Notes: a model not told the origin generated them from the sequence alone. A stretch of 64,000 nt of DNA from Clostridium thermosuccinogenes (GCF_002896855.1 NZ_CP021850.1:3869665-3933664); one strand, 5' to 3'. Positions 48,050-56,017 are shown, counted from the stretch's first letter. Program-made: numbers and translations.

Positions 48050-48109
48050 CATACTAATAATATATGTTTAGTATGTTACCATTATATTCTATTTAATCCA
48101 TATTGTCAA
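48050..48109 (-). promoter_or_regulatory. Promoter with perfect palindromic operator of the DUF4418-ABC-NifB operon
   Basis: Minus strand: TTGACA (48109-48104), 17 bp, TATAAT (48086-48081). Just downstream, CATACTAA (48050-48057) and TTAGTATG (48068-48075) form a perfect 8-bp inverted repeat with a 10-bp spacer, covering the start point. The same motif recurs, less perfectly, at the Rrf2 and cysK promoters, so I assign it to the Rrf2 repressor. Confidence 0.7.
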
Positions 48110-48194
48110 AGGTTTTTTGAAAATATTTTACAACTTATTTTTCGCGTTCAAGAATATTGATTTTTATATGAAACCGCCAATTTATAAATCCAAT

Positions 48195-48250
48195 AAAAAA
48201 AAGCATTCCGAAAACACTCCTTCGAGATCCTGCGAATGTTTCAGAACACC
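48195..48250 (-). terminator. Terminator upstream of the Cys-leader promoter
   Basis: On the minus strand TTCTGAAA-CATTC pairs with GAGTG-TTTTCGGAA (one bulge), followed by TGCTTTTTTTTA. It shields the Cys-leader promoter from transcription coming from the alpha/beta hydrolase gene. Confidence 0.65.
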
Positions 48251-48427
48251 TTAAACTCTTACCCATTGGCAATGATTAAGATATTGTATAAATTTCCTTG
48301 GACTTAAATACCCCTTTGCCATTAAGCAATTTTAGCTCTCTTTCCCGCTTCCAACGACCATAAGCAGCCATAAGGTTTTAAGGAAAGCAGAATAAACACA
48401 ATAATATACCGATATCCTCCATGAATA

Positions 48428-48619
48428 TCATCCATTCGCGTCCGAAGCCTGGGCAAGGCTTTGGCTGAGACCAAGAGTTTTCTTTACCGGCAAAGTGAAA
48501 CATATAATATGGACCTCAGATTTGAATTCAGTATTTTGCTTTATATCATCCATAATTATGTCAGCGGTTTCACTGCTGGTAAGGGTTAATATCACTTCTT
48601 TTTTCGAATAATTGATAAA
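48428..48619 (-). pseudogene. Fragment of a P-II-like nitrogen regulator gene
   Basis: An open stretch without a start codon, cut by a TAA on its 5' side, reads KKEVILTLTSSETADIIMDD and then VHIICFTLPVKKTLGL. This resembles the C-terminal half of clostridial P-II (GlnB-like) proteins, which have a final strand of the form FSLPVDDVAGL. The N-terminal half with the T-loop is missing. It lies between the nitrogenase-like locus and the hydrolase gene on the same strand, and may be what is left of a regulator of the locus. Confidence 0.45.
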
Positions 48620-48696
48620 TTATCAACCGATTTCCAAAAATAAGCCTGTTAATAATTTTACTGTTTTATCTCACAAACTATTGAATCAAAAATCCT

Positions 48697-49446
48697 TTAT
48701 TTTCTACCCTTGATAAAATCCTTTATCATTTCAGCAAAGATATTGTTTCCATTGCTGTCGGTAGCATGTGTGTATTCTACGTGGTTATAGCCCTTCATCA
48801 GCTTAAAGGTAAGCTTCTTCTCATCATATCCAAAATTCTTTAATGTGGAGCAAAACAGATATGTCTGCTCCAGGCGGTTTGGCAAGTCATGGTCGGCAAC
48901 TAAAACCATCAGCGGTGGTTCAATTGAATTTTCACCAATATGATAAATCGGAGCCGCATCATCGATAATAACCCTGCGGGTATCCAAGCCGCGCTCTCTG
49001 AGTACATTGAAATGGGTTGTAGGCTGCGCTGCATCAAAGATATAACCCGATATTTCGTTAGGATCAATTCCATGCTTGCCCAGGTACTTTTTATCAAAAC
49101 AGAGCATCATGGAAAGGTATGCACCTGCTGATGAACCGGCGACATAAATTTCTTTGCAGTTTCCATATTCTTTAATATGGTGGAGCACCCATTTAACAGC
49201 CGAAGCGGCGTCCTCAATAAACTCCGGATACTTTGCATCAGGATACATTCTATAATCTGCCGTTGCAACCGCAATACCGCTTTTAACAAGACTTTCATAC
49301 ACATCAACATCAGATAGTTTGTCCCCGCCTTCCAGGCCACCACCGTGAAAAAACACCATAATGGGAAATTCATTGCTTTCCGGCAAATATAGATCAAGCT
49401 TGCATGCTTCAAAGCAGTCATAAGAAATGTCTTTTATGATCTTCAT
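48697..49446 (-). CDS. Alpha/beta hydrolase, esterase/lipase-like
   Basis: A 249-residue cytoplasmic esterase-like protein. The ATG at 49446 has AAGGAGAG before it. The oxyanion motif is FFHGGG, the nucleophile elbow GSSAGAY, the acid is in VADHDLPNRLEQT and the catalytic His in NHVEYTHA. This matches the hormone-sensitive-lipase/carboxylesterase group. The substrate is unknown and no partner gene is adjacent. Confidence 0.88.
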   Translation of the reverse strand: MKIIKDISYDCFEACKLDLYLPESNEFPIMVFFHGGGLEGGDKLSDVDVYESLVKSGIAVATADYRMYPDAKYPEFIEDAASAVKWVLHHIKEYGNCKEIYVAGSSAGAYLSMMLCFDKKYLGKHGIDPNEISGYIFDAAQPTTHFNVLRERGLDTRRVIIDDAAPIYHIGENSIEPPLMVLVADHDLPNRLEQTYLFCSTLKNFGYDEKKLTFKLMKGYNHVEYTHATDSNGNNIFAEMIKDFIKGRK

Positions 49447-49685
49447 GCTCTTTCTCTCCTTAGCTTGAATATTGTAATAAGTACGTCCATAAGCGCAATC
49501 TAATAATACGTTCATTCAAATTGTACCAATATATATTTAAAGATGCAAATCCGCCATATTATATTCATCGTTATTTTTATGGCAAATTTATGCCAGCAGA
49601 CCTCCCGGCGTCATAACAACAAGGTCTGATTTTCTCAAAAAAAAGCATTTATATGTTCCTGTGATCAATGGCAGTAAATTTATAG
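49447..49685. other. Intergenic region with a hairpin
   Basis: Between divergent genes. CAGACCT (49597-49603) and AGGTCTG (49622-49628) form a perfect stem over an 18-nt loop beginning CCCGGCGTCAT. The string AGACCTCCCGGC also occurs at 35219-35230, also intergenic. The function is unknown. Confidence 0.4.
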
Positions 49686-49713
49686 TTTACATTTTCAATC
49701 ACATTTGCTCTTT
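49686..49713 (+). promoter_or_regulatory. Group-5-sigma-type promoter, M23 gene
   Basis: TTTACA (49686-49691), 16-bp spacer, CTCTTT (49708-49713), about 54 nt before the ATG. Three further promoters in this region have exactly the same two boxes and spacing. There is no consensus sigma-A -10 at this place. Confidence 0.75.
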
Positions 49714-49766
49714 CTTTAATAGGTTTGCAAACCAATAAAAATTTTAAAATCGAAAGGGTGATAAAA

Positions 49767-50744
49767 ATGTCTACAATCAAATCTAATTGCACGGCTTATT
49801 ATGGACCTCATGAAGCACGTTACGTTGCGGCTGAATCCCTTGCAACTGGCACTGTAGTTACCGCTTTGTCTAAAGAAACCTATGCCACATCCAAGGGCTC
49901 TGAAGTATGGGTTTTTATTGAATGGGGAAGTGCTGGCAGTAAGAAAAGAGGTTATGTAAAATCAGATTGGCTTAACATAACAGAAAACATAAGCACCAAA
50001 TCCCCATATACGGAATCTGGGACAGGTGCACGTTGGGTAAAACTAAATATATCACCAACAGTATATAGAGGACCTGATTCAGTTAGCACAACTACTAACA
50101 CACAGTATTCCAGCGCAGGGTCATTAAATGCTAAGGAACAAGTCACATATCTGAATGAAAAAGTTAATAACTGGGCGCTTATTGAATATAGCACTTCGAA
50201 TGGGAAAATGAAACGCGCTTATGTCAATGCTGATAATCTTACCGGTACGATTTCTTCTATATCTATAGCTTCTCCTGGTATAGCGTATACAGTTCGTGAT
50301 AGAACCATTCCTGGGCATTTACCTTATGGAGGAGGCAGCCTTAATCAGGGCTTTAATGATACTAATACTACAATCTACAAGGGTCATTTAGGATATGATA
50401 TAGGTGCTCCTAATGATTTCATCAAACCCTTATTCGAGGGTACCTATGTTTCAAACAAAACTTCCAACTCTGGTGGAAATGGCAGAACGATTACCCTTAA
50501 GCATGTTGTCAATAACGAAACCTTTTTTACCACATACTGCCATATGGCAAGTGTTGAGTCCTTTACTAATGGGCAAAAGGTTTTCCCAACAACAATCCTA
50601 GGCATGATGGGCGGATCTGGTAATGGGAAAGATGATTATTATAATCCGCATTTACACCTAGCTCTTTATACCGGTAAAGCACAAGACTCACCATACGGTT
50701 ATTGCGATGAGACAGCTAAAAAACATTCGCTGAGGTTGTTGTAA
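49767..50744 (+). CDS. SH3-SH3-M23 peptidase without signal peptide (frameshifted tail)
   Basis: A 325-residue cell-wall hydrolase-like protein. The ATG at 49767 follows AAAGGGTG. Two bacterial SH3-like modules (about residues 5-75 and 85-165) precede an M23 endopeptidase domain with zinc ligands in GHLGYDIG (HxxxD) and NPHLHLAL (HxH). The N-terminus MSTIKSNCTAYYG is polar, so there is no Sec signal. The N-terminal 165 residues are homologous to the CHAP protein at 61397. The frame ends just after an A6 run, and a protein-like tail continues in the -1 frame. SH3+M23 is the lysostaphin-type layout. Promoter and holin context suggest it is released by a holin. Confidence 0.85.
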   Translation: MSTIKSNCTAYYGPHEARYVAAESLATGTVVTALSKETYATSKGSEVWVFIEWGSAGSKKRGYVKSDWLNITENISTKSPYTESGTGARWVKLNISPTVYRGPDSVSTTTNTQYSSAGSLNAKEQVTYLNEKVNNWALIEYSTSNGKMKRAYVNADNLTGTISSISIASPGIAYTVRDRTIPGHLPYGGGSLNQGFNDTNTTIYKGHLGYDIGAPNDFIKPLFEGTYVSNKTSNSGGNGRTITLKHVVNNETFFTTYCHMASVESFTNGQKVFPTTILGMMGGSGNGKDDYYNPHLHLALYTGKAQDSPYGYCDETAKKHSLRLL

Positions 50745-50884
50745 GTCCGGGATCTACAGAAGGCTATTACTATGGAGCCGACACTACTTATTATCCGAGA
50801 TGCGGAGGTGTACGATTCTATGATCCTTACCGAGTCTATACAAGTGGAGCAGCAATTATAACAGCAATGAAAAATAAAACCTAA
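50718..50884 (+). other. -1-frame continuation of the M23 protein
   Basis: From the A6 run at 50718-50723, reading one base back gives about 53 further codons (TFAEVVVSPGSTEGYYYGAD ... AAIITAMKNKT) ending at TAA 50882-50884, just before the terminator. The composition is like the rest of the protein. It is either a frameshift mutation, a homopolymer sequencing error, or a -1 slip on AAAAAAC. Confidence 0.6.
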
Positions 50885-50901
50885 GCAAATAAACGCATGC
50901 T

Positions 50902-50943
50902 AAAAAAGTTGACAACCGATGATATGTCGGTTGCCAACTTTTT
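50902..50943. terminator. Bidirectional terminator between the M23 gene and a lipoprotein gene
   Basis: AAAAAGTTGACAACCGA and TCGGTTGCCAACTTTTT pair almost perfectly around a 7-nt loop. A-run and T-run flank both sides, so it serves both convergent genes. Confidence 0.9.
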
Positions 50944-51001
50944 GCATTCTGATATGGTATACTTGTATATTTCACCAATTTAATTTTTTCTTCACAGCTA
51001 A

Positions 51002-51811
51002 TTAAAAAGTAGAATTGACAGCATAGCGTATAATTGTGCCATTCTCATCCAAGTAAATTCTATATCTAAGACCGTAATCTTGAACAACGAGCATGTCTAA
51101 ATGGAAATATGGATCATCCAGCTCGATCCGCGCATATGAAAAGCGATCAACATAATATAAGTACTCGTATTCTTCCTCCCGCCATTCCTTTTCGGGTGTG
51201 TCATCGTTACTTAAGAAGCGGGAAGTGATATCTTCAAGCGTGTCCCCAATTTTTAGGTTGCGAAAAATGGGTATACCCACTCCCCATGCCTCTATACCAA
51301 TAAGGCCTTGACTTTCATAAGGGGAACGCATCGGATCCCATCTGTAAATACTAATATCTTTATATGTGCGTATTTCAGTGTAATCATCACCTTCGCTCGG
51401 TACTGATTCAACAGAGATGGGGTTACCGAATAGTTCGTCCAATTTTGCTGTATCCTCCACAATTGATTCTATCTCGCAATAAAACTGTCCTTCTTCATTA
51501 TATGAATAAGCTGTGTTGTATAGCTTTTGATCAAAAGGGGGAACTTCCAGCTTGGAACCATCAGTTTTATTGGTGTCCGTATCGTTTACAACGCTATCAT
51601 GGTTTAAGGTTTGTTCGTTTTCATGAATAGTGGAAGCTTCCAGTTTGGAATCTTCAGTTATATTGGTATTCATATCACTTACAATACTATCATTGCTTGA
51701 GGTTTGCTCGTTTTTAGAAACATTTGAGCTGTCTTGTGAACATCCCGAAAATACCAGCATAGCAAAGATAATGAATAAAGATATAAGAATGCCGCTTATT
51801 AACTTTCTTAT
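51002..51811 (-). CDS. Lipoprotein facing the M23 gene, probable non-AUG start
   Basis: The first ATG (51760) would leave only MLVFSGC before the lipidated Cys, too short for a signal. In the same frame 17 codons further up, an ATA at 51811 lies 7 nt after GGAGG and yields a full lipoprotein signal with Arg-Lys at positions 2-3 and lipobox VFSGC. I therefore extend to 51811 (about 269 residues). A Ser/Thr/Asp/Asn-rich linker with the repeated unit TNxTxxSKLE follows, then a folded domain of about 160 residues that I do not recognise. It is convergent with the M23 gene and shares its terminator. Surface location and pairing suggest an immunity protein. Confidence 0.65.
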   Translation of the reverse strand: MRKLISGILISLFIIFAMLVFSGCSQDSSNVSKNEQTSSNDSIVSDMNTNITEDSKLEASTIHENEQTLNHDSVVNDTDTNKTDGSKLEVPPFDQKLYNTAYSYNEEGQFYCEIESIVEDTAKLDELFGNPISVESVPSEGDDYTEIRTYKDISIYRWDPMRSPYESQGLIGIEAWGVGIPIFRNLKIGDTLEDITSRFLSNDDTPEKEWREEEYEYLYYVDRFSYARIELDDPYFHLDMLVVQDYGLRYRIYLDENGTIIRYAVNSTF

Positions 51812-52425
51812 AGAAATACCTCCTTTTATCCCACTAGCAAATAAAAACTAAGGTGGATCATTGTCTCAATTTACAGTATATTATATACATATTTTTGTTG
51901 TATATAAATAACTGCTATAATAACCAATGTATGTAAAAATTTTAGCTTCTAATATGTTGCAGATTGCCATTAAAATTGTCTTTATTATATAGATTGATTT
52001 AAGCCTATTGGTGATACCAGAAAGCAAGATGGGCAAATGAAGGTAGGCTAAGATGAAATGGAATCATGGGAAGGAGGATTTCCATGAAACTAAAAATGAC
52101 GAAAAAAATAGTTTGCTTCTAGAATTCTATTTCATGAATTTAATGTCTTCGGTCCCTTTAATGCCTCATCTAGTTGAATAAAAGTATCAAATAATCATGA
52201 AAGTCCGTCAATCATGATTTTATGCTTATCATAAAACATTTGAAATTTATAAACTTTCTAAATTTCTTGTTGCATCTTATCTTACTTGTTGTCTTTATTA
52301 TATGAGAAATAAATATGTGCAATTCCGGTTATATTTCATCGTAAAAGAGAAGGGCAAAAAATAGGGCATCAGTAGCCTGGGGGTGACGCTGTACTGGCAC
52401 GCATAATAAAAATATTTGGTAAATG
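51812..52425. other. Intergenic region with a truncated ORF
   Basis: About 610 bp. At 52084-52122 a 12-codon frame (MKLKMTKKIVCF) follows a very strong site GGAAGGAGGATTTCC, and looks like the first codons of a lost gene. Nothing else is supported. Confidence 0.45.
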
Positions 52426-52480
52426 TTGACAATTATCTTCTTCAAGTGTAGAATATTATTAGCTACTTCATTTGTAGAAG
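52426..52480 (+). promoter_or_regulatory. Promoter and putative BlaI-type operator
   Basis: TTGACA (52426-52431), 17 bp, TAGAAT (52449-52454). AAGTGTAG (52445-52452) and CTACTT (52463-52468) form an inverted repeat over the -10, and a further GTAG half lies downstream at 52473. This fits autorepression by the following BlaI-like protein. Confidence 0.55.
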
Positions 52481-52490
52481 GAGAATTGAT

Positions 52491-52886
52491 ATGAATAAGA
52501 AGATAAAAAGATTGCCGGATTCGGAGCTTGATATAATGCTTGTGATATGGGAAGCAGGCAAGCCTGTTTCAAGAGCCTACATTGATGAGCGTCTGAGAGA
52601 GAAAAAGAATTTGGCAGTTACAACGGTATTGACCTTTCTTTCCCGTCTTATTGAAAAAGGTTTTGTGACCTGTGAAAGACAGGGCAAAATGAACATTTAT
52701 TCTGCCGCTATAAAGGAGGAGGACTATTTGGCAAGCGAAAGCAAATATTTCCTGGAAAAGCTTTACAGGGGCTCACTTAAAACCTTTGTCGCAACACTCT
52801 ATAATAATAACGACATAAATGATGACGAGATCTCTGAACTCCAAGAGTTCTTAGATAAGGCCAGGGAGGGGAGAAAAAATGATTGA
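52491..52886 (+). CDS. blaI: BlaI/MecI/CopY family repressor
   Basis: A 131-residue winged-helix repressor: RLPDSELDIMLVIWEAGKPV, VTTVLTFLSRLIEKGFV and the wing GKMNIYSA are typical. The C-terminal dimerisation half ends ISELQEFLDKA. GAAGGAGA precedes the ATG. It overlaps the M56 peptidase gene by 8 bp. In the bla and mec systems this protein is cleaved or released when the partner sensor is triggered. Confidence 0.9.
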   Translation: MNKKIKRLPDSELDIMLVIWEAGKPVSRAYIDERLREKKNLAVTTVLTFLSRLIEKGFVTCERQGKMNIYSAAIKEEDYLASESKYFLEKLYRGSLKTFVATLYNNNDINDDEISELQEFLDKAREGRKND

Positions 52887-54684
52887 AGCTTTATTTCGTA
52901 AGATTATTGAGATTACACTTACTGCATCTGTCATAATCACCGTTTTGCTCCTGATTTCTCCATTACTTAATAAGAAGAAATATACCGCAAAGTGGCGATA
53001 CTTCGTATGGCTTATTCTTGCTGTCCGGCTGGTTATTCCTATTAATTTTACGCTGCCAAATCCACCCGTTGTCATTGAACCACATGCAATACAGACTATG
53101 TTCTCTCCAGCTCCTGCAATTTCCCCTTCTGCGGCAGTTGCTCCGTCAAATATAGACGCAGACGCAAATTTTGTAGAAAACACCGGAGAGATAACGCAGC
53201 ATACTGTGGTAAGCTTAGAGCAAATCATTTCAATCCTTTGGCTTGCCGGCATCATTCTTTTTATCTCCTATCAATATATCGGCTATGCTCTTTTCAAAAA
53301 ATCCGTTTTGCGTTGGAGTATACCCGTTCGTGACAAGAGAATAATCGAAATACGGAATCAATTACTTGCAGATATGAGTATTAAGAAAAGTATTAAGGTA
53401 ATGACCTGTAAAAAAATATCTAGTCCTATGATGATGGGAGTTTACAGACCTGTAATTCTTCTTCCCCATGAGGATTTTTGCATTGACGATTTAAAGGTTA
53501 TCCTGAAACACGAGTTAATTCACTATAAGCGTCATGATATCTGGTATAAGTTGTTTTTGATGTATGCCAACGCTGTCCACTGGTTTAATCCGCTGGTGTA
53601 TCTTATGGTATGTGAAGCAAGCAAGGATATAGAAATTTCATGTGACGAAGAAGTTGTAAAAAATGCCAACATCAGATTCAGAGAGCAGTACTGTGAAGTT
53701 ATTCTATCGGCAATGCATCGGAGACATGAGCGAAAAACTGTTTTCTCCACATTTTTTTATGGCAGTAAAAAGGTGATGAAGAAGCGACTTATCAATATAT
53801 TGGATATGAGTAAAAAACGACATGGTATTGTTGCACTGTGCTCGGTTGTGCTTATAACAGTTTTTTCAGGATTGTTTGTCGCCTGTCAAAACGACAAAAT
53901 AGCAAGTGCAGAGTTGATAGATAATATTTCGCTGCTTGATAGCGGGAACTCATATTCATTTACCAATGACAAGCTGGTGATTTTTTATAACAAAGGAGCG
54001 GTGTCGGCAGAAGTGCCTCTGACGATTGATCCAAGCGACCCGGCGGCTCAGAACCAAATAGGCATTTATATTTCAAAGGAAAAAACCGCTGTTGCATATC
54101 ACAGCTTGAATAACCCGGGAAAGGTTGAAGTACTTATCAGCGATGATATGGGGCAGACTTGGAACACATATCCTGTTGAGGGGACAGAAACAAAGAAAGA
54201 TTTTTTTTACGACAAATTGATTGGATTTACAACACGCAAAGATGGCTGGCTTGTCCTCGGCGGCTCGGTTTCAACTGGGCATCAGTACCATTATATCTAT
54301 CTGACAGCAGACGGAGGCAAAACATGGACCGAAACGGGCAACCTCAACAAAATCTATGACCATGTTATCACTGGTGCCGGTTTTGCAAATAATAAGATCG
54401 GATTTATTTGCTTCCGTTACGTAAATGAAATTAATCCTGTTGTTTACCGCACTGAGGACGGCGGAAAAACATGGGAAAAGTGTGACATTTCCATACCCGA
54501 ATCTTATAAATACACATATGCAACCCCGTTATCCCCTTCCTTCTATGGTGCTAACGGTGTGCTGCCGGTCATTCTGCGTGATAATGAACAAGACAGAGAG
54601 ATCGCAATACGCTATACCACATCGGACTATGGTAGAACATGGGTATATGACAGTGAATATCAACCAATAATAGTTCAGTTATGA
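52879..54684 (+). CDS. M56 BlaR1-like sensor peptidase with BNR/sialidase-like sensor domain
   Basis: A 601-residue membrane metallopeptidase. Helices near residues 11-30, 38-55 and 115-135 precede the cytoplasmic zinc site HELIH (211-215, in KHELIHYKRHD). A further helix at about 315-335 (VALCSVVLITVFSGLFVAC) leads outside. The outer domain (about 345-601) is not a penicillin-binding domain: it has repeats of the form DGGKTWTETG, DGGKTWEKC and DYGRTWVYD, the Asp-box pattern of sialidase/BNR propellers. It likely senses some wall or surface signal and inactivates the BlaI-like repressor. No resistance gene follows. Confidence 0.85.
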   Translation: MIEALFRKIIEITLTASVIITVLLLISPLLNKKKYTAKWRYFVWLILAVRLVIPINFTLPNPPVVIEPHAIQTMFSPAPAISPSAAVAPSNIDADANFVENTGEITQHTVVSLEQIISILWLAGIILFISYQYIGYALFKKSVLRWSIPVRDKRIIEIRNQLLADMSIKKSIKVMTCKKISSPMMMGVYRPVILLPHEDFCIDDLKVILKHELIHYKRHDIWYKLFLMYANAVHWFNPLVYLMVCEASKDIEISCDEEVVKNANIRFREQYCEVILSAMHRRHERKTVFSTFFYGSKKVMKKRLINILDMSKKRHGIVALCSVVLITVFSGLFVACQNDKIASAELIDNISLLDSGNSYSFTNDKLVIFYNKGAVSAEVPLTIDPSDPAAQNQIGIYISKEKTAVAYHSLNNPGKVEVLISDDMGQTWNTYPVEGTETKKDFFYDKLIGFTTRKDGWLVLGGSVSTGHQYHYIYLTADGGKTWTETGNLNKIYDHVITGAGFANNKIGFICFRYVNEINPVVYRTEDGGKTWEKCDISIPESYKYTYATPLSPSFYGANGVLPVILRDNEQDREIAIRYTTSDYGRTWVYDSEYQPIIVQL

Positions 54685-55110
54685 AAGGTATTATCATATT
54701 ACCACGCATACTAGTGGTAATAGGTTTGTAGGTTAATCCGATCCAAGCTATAGAAAGTGCAGGAGAAGAAGCTATCATGGGGTATAGCATCGGTTTGAAA
54801 GTAGAGGCTCTATATGAATATAGCCTTAATAAAGGCGGTTAAACAATTTGGAGATAAAGTGGAAAAAGGTATACGGCTGATAGAAATAACATTATATGGA
54901 GCCAGCGGCTCTAGGCAGAGAGAACGTAAAAATATATGAGATAAATGGAAATACTGTAACGCCCGTATGGGATTATGACACTTTAAAGGCCTGTTCGCAA
55001 CCCGTAGAAAGTAAAAATCTATTTTTATATGAAAGCAGTTTCTTTAGTTATTCCCTGTAGTATTATTCTAAACCTGGATACGATGAGAAAGATGCTATGC
55101 GGGATAATCA
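54681..55110 (+). pseudogene. Decayed gene fragments after the BlaR1-like gene
   Basis: An ATG overlapping the preceding stop reads MKGIIILPRILVVIGL, then a TAG, then continues in frame as NPIQAIESAGEEAIMGYSIG to a TAA near 54841. Further on (54924-55060) another stretch reads ENVKIYEINGNTVTPVWDYD. These look like remnants of one or two small exported or membrane proteins. I recognise no family. Confidence 0.4.
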
Positions 55111-55234
55111 TCGTAAATGAGACCAACGAAATTATAAATTAGAGCTAAACCTAAGTTAGTTCTGTTTATATCTGATCAGTGATTTTGTGAATCTTCAGCC
55201 TTATCCATGAACCATTAAAAATTAAATTTTATTG

Positions 55235-55262
55235 TTTACAAATAGCATAATTGCGTCTCTTT
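55235..55262 (+). promoter_or_regulatory. Group-5-sigma-type promoter, DUF1906 gene
   Basis: TTTACA (55235-55240), 16-bp spacer, CTCTTT (55257-55262), identical in both boxes and spacing to the promoters of the M23, CHAP and sigma genes. The leader would be about 125 nt. Confidence 0.75.
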
Positions 55263-55289
55263 ATATAGTGTACCCGGTAAACGGGACAA

Positions 55290-55366
55290 GGTGGTAGTTG
55301 TCAGTCGGCGCAGAAGAATTGGGCAATGCTTCTGCAGTCGATAACGCCCTTTACTGATAACAACCA
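55290..55366 (+). promoter_or_regulatory. Structured leader of the DUF1906 mRNA
   Basis: GCAGAAG (55310-55316) pairs with CTTCTGC (55329-55335) inside a longer imperfect stem formed by GTTGTCAGT and ACTGATAACAAC. It lies between the group-5 promoter and the gene. It matches no riboswitch I can name. Confidence 0.4.
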
Positions 55367-55393
55367 ATCATACTAAGAAAGGAGACGAATTTT

Positions 55394-56017
55394 ATGGCAA
55401 ATGGATTTGACTCTTATACACCGTTAACGCAGGCTACTCTTGATGCTGCAAAGAAAGCTGGCTACACTTTTGCAATACGCTATTACGCAACAAACACGTC
55501 CTTAGATAAGGTTATGACGCGTGATGAGGCACAACGCATTTCAGATAACGGCCTCTATGTAGTATCTGTTTTTCAAGACTTTAACAACGATTACAAGTAT
55601 TTCAACACATCTTATGGTACTGCTGATGGCAAAGCTGCATACAACTATGCTAAAAACACCATAAAGCAGCCATCCGGCACTCCTATTTATTTCGCAGTGG
55701 ATTATGATGCCGAAGATTCTGAGGTAAAAGGAGGTATCCTCGATTATTTCACCGCTATCAAACAGGTATTTACTAATCTTGGCGGAGAGTACAAGATCGG
55801 AGTATACGGCTCTGGCGCCGTGTGTCAATATATAAAAGATACCAAGAATCTTGCACAATTTTCATGGCTTTCCATGTCAACAGGATGGAGAGGGTATCAA
55901 TCCTACCTTGATGGCAAGACATGGAACTTGCGCCAGATTAAAAGCATTACTATTAACGGCGTGAGCTGTGACTCCGATGAAAGTAGTTCATTGGGTGGTG
56001 GAGGTTGGAAGTTATAA
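55394..56017 (+). CDS. DUF1906 (glycosidase-like, Rv2525c fold) protein without signal peptide
   Basis: A 207-residue protein covering one DUF1906 domain: MANGFDSYTPLTQATLDAAK at the start, FAIRYYATN, VSVFQDFNNDYKYF, PIYFAVDYDAEDSE and IGVYGSGAVCQYI. This domain has a GH25-like barrel and is found in phage lysins and exported wall-active proteins. AAGGAGA precedes the ATG. It has neither a signal peptide nor an SH3 module. It is expressed from the same promoter type as the M23 and CHAP proteins, so I group it with them as a putative wall hydrolase. Confidence 0.85.
   Translation: MANGFDSYTPLTQATLDAAKKAGYTFAIRYYATNTSLDKVMTRDEAQRISDNGLYVVSVFQDFNNDYKYFNTSYGTADGKAAYNYAKNTIKQPSGTPIYFAVDYDAEDSEVKGGILDYFTAIKQVFTNLGGEYKIGVYGSGAVCQYIKDTKNLAQFSWLSMSTGWRGYQSYLDGKTWNLRQIKSITINGVSCDSDESSSLGGGGWKL

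Noticed and set aside
34653-48109. True nitrogen-fixation (nif) cluster
   Set aside because: There are no nifE, nifN, nifV, nifS or nifU genes. The His442 region is not conserved, and the sulfur genes and Rrf2 regulator point elsewhere.
52370-52420. Cyclic-di-GMP riboswitch-like string GGGGGTGACGC
   Set aside because: The rest of the conserved core is missing and it is not placed in the leader of the following promoter.
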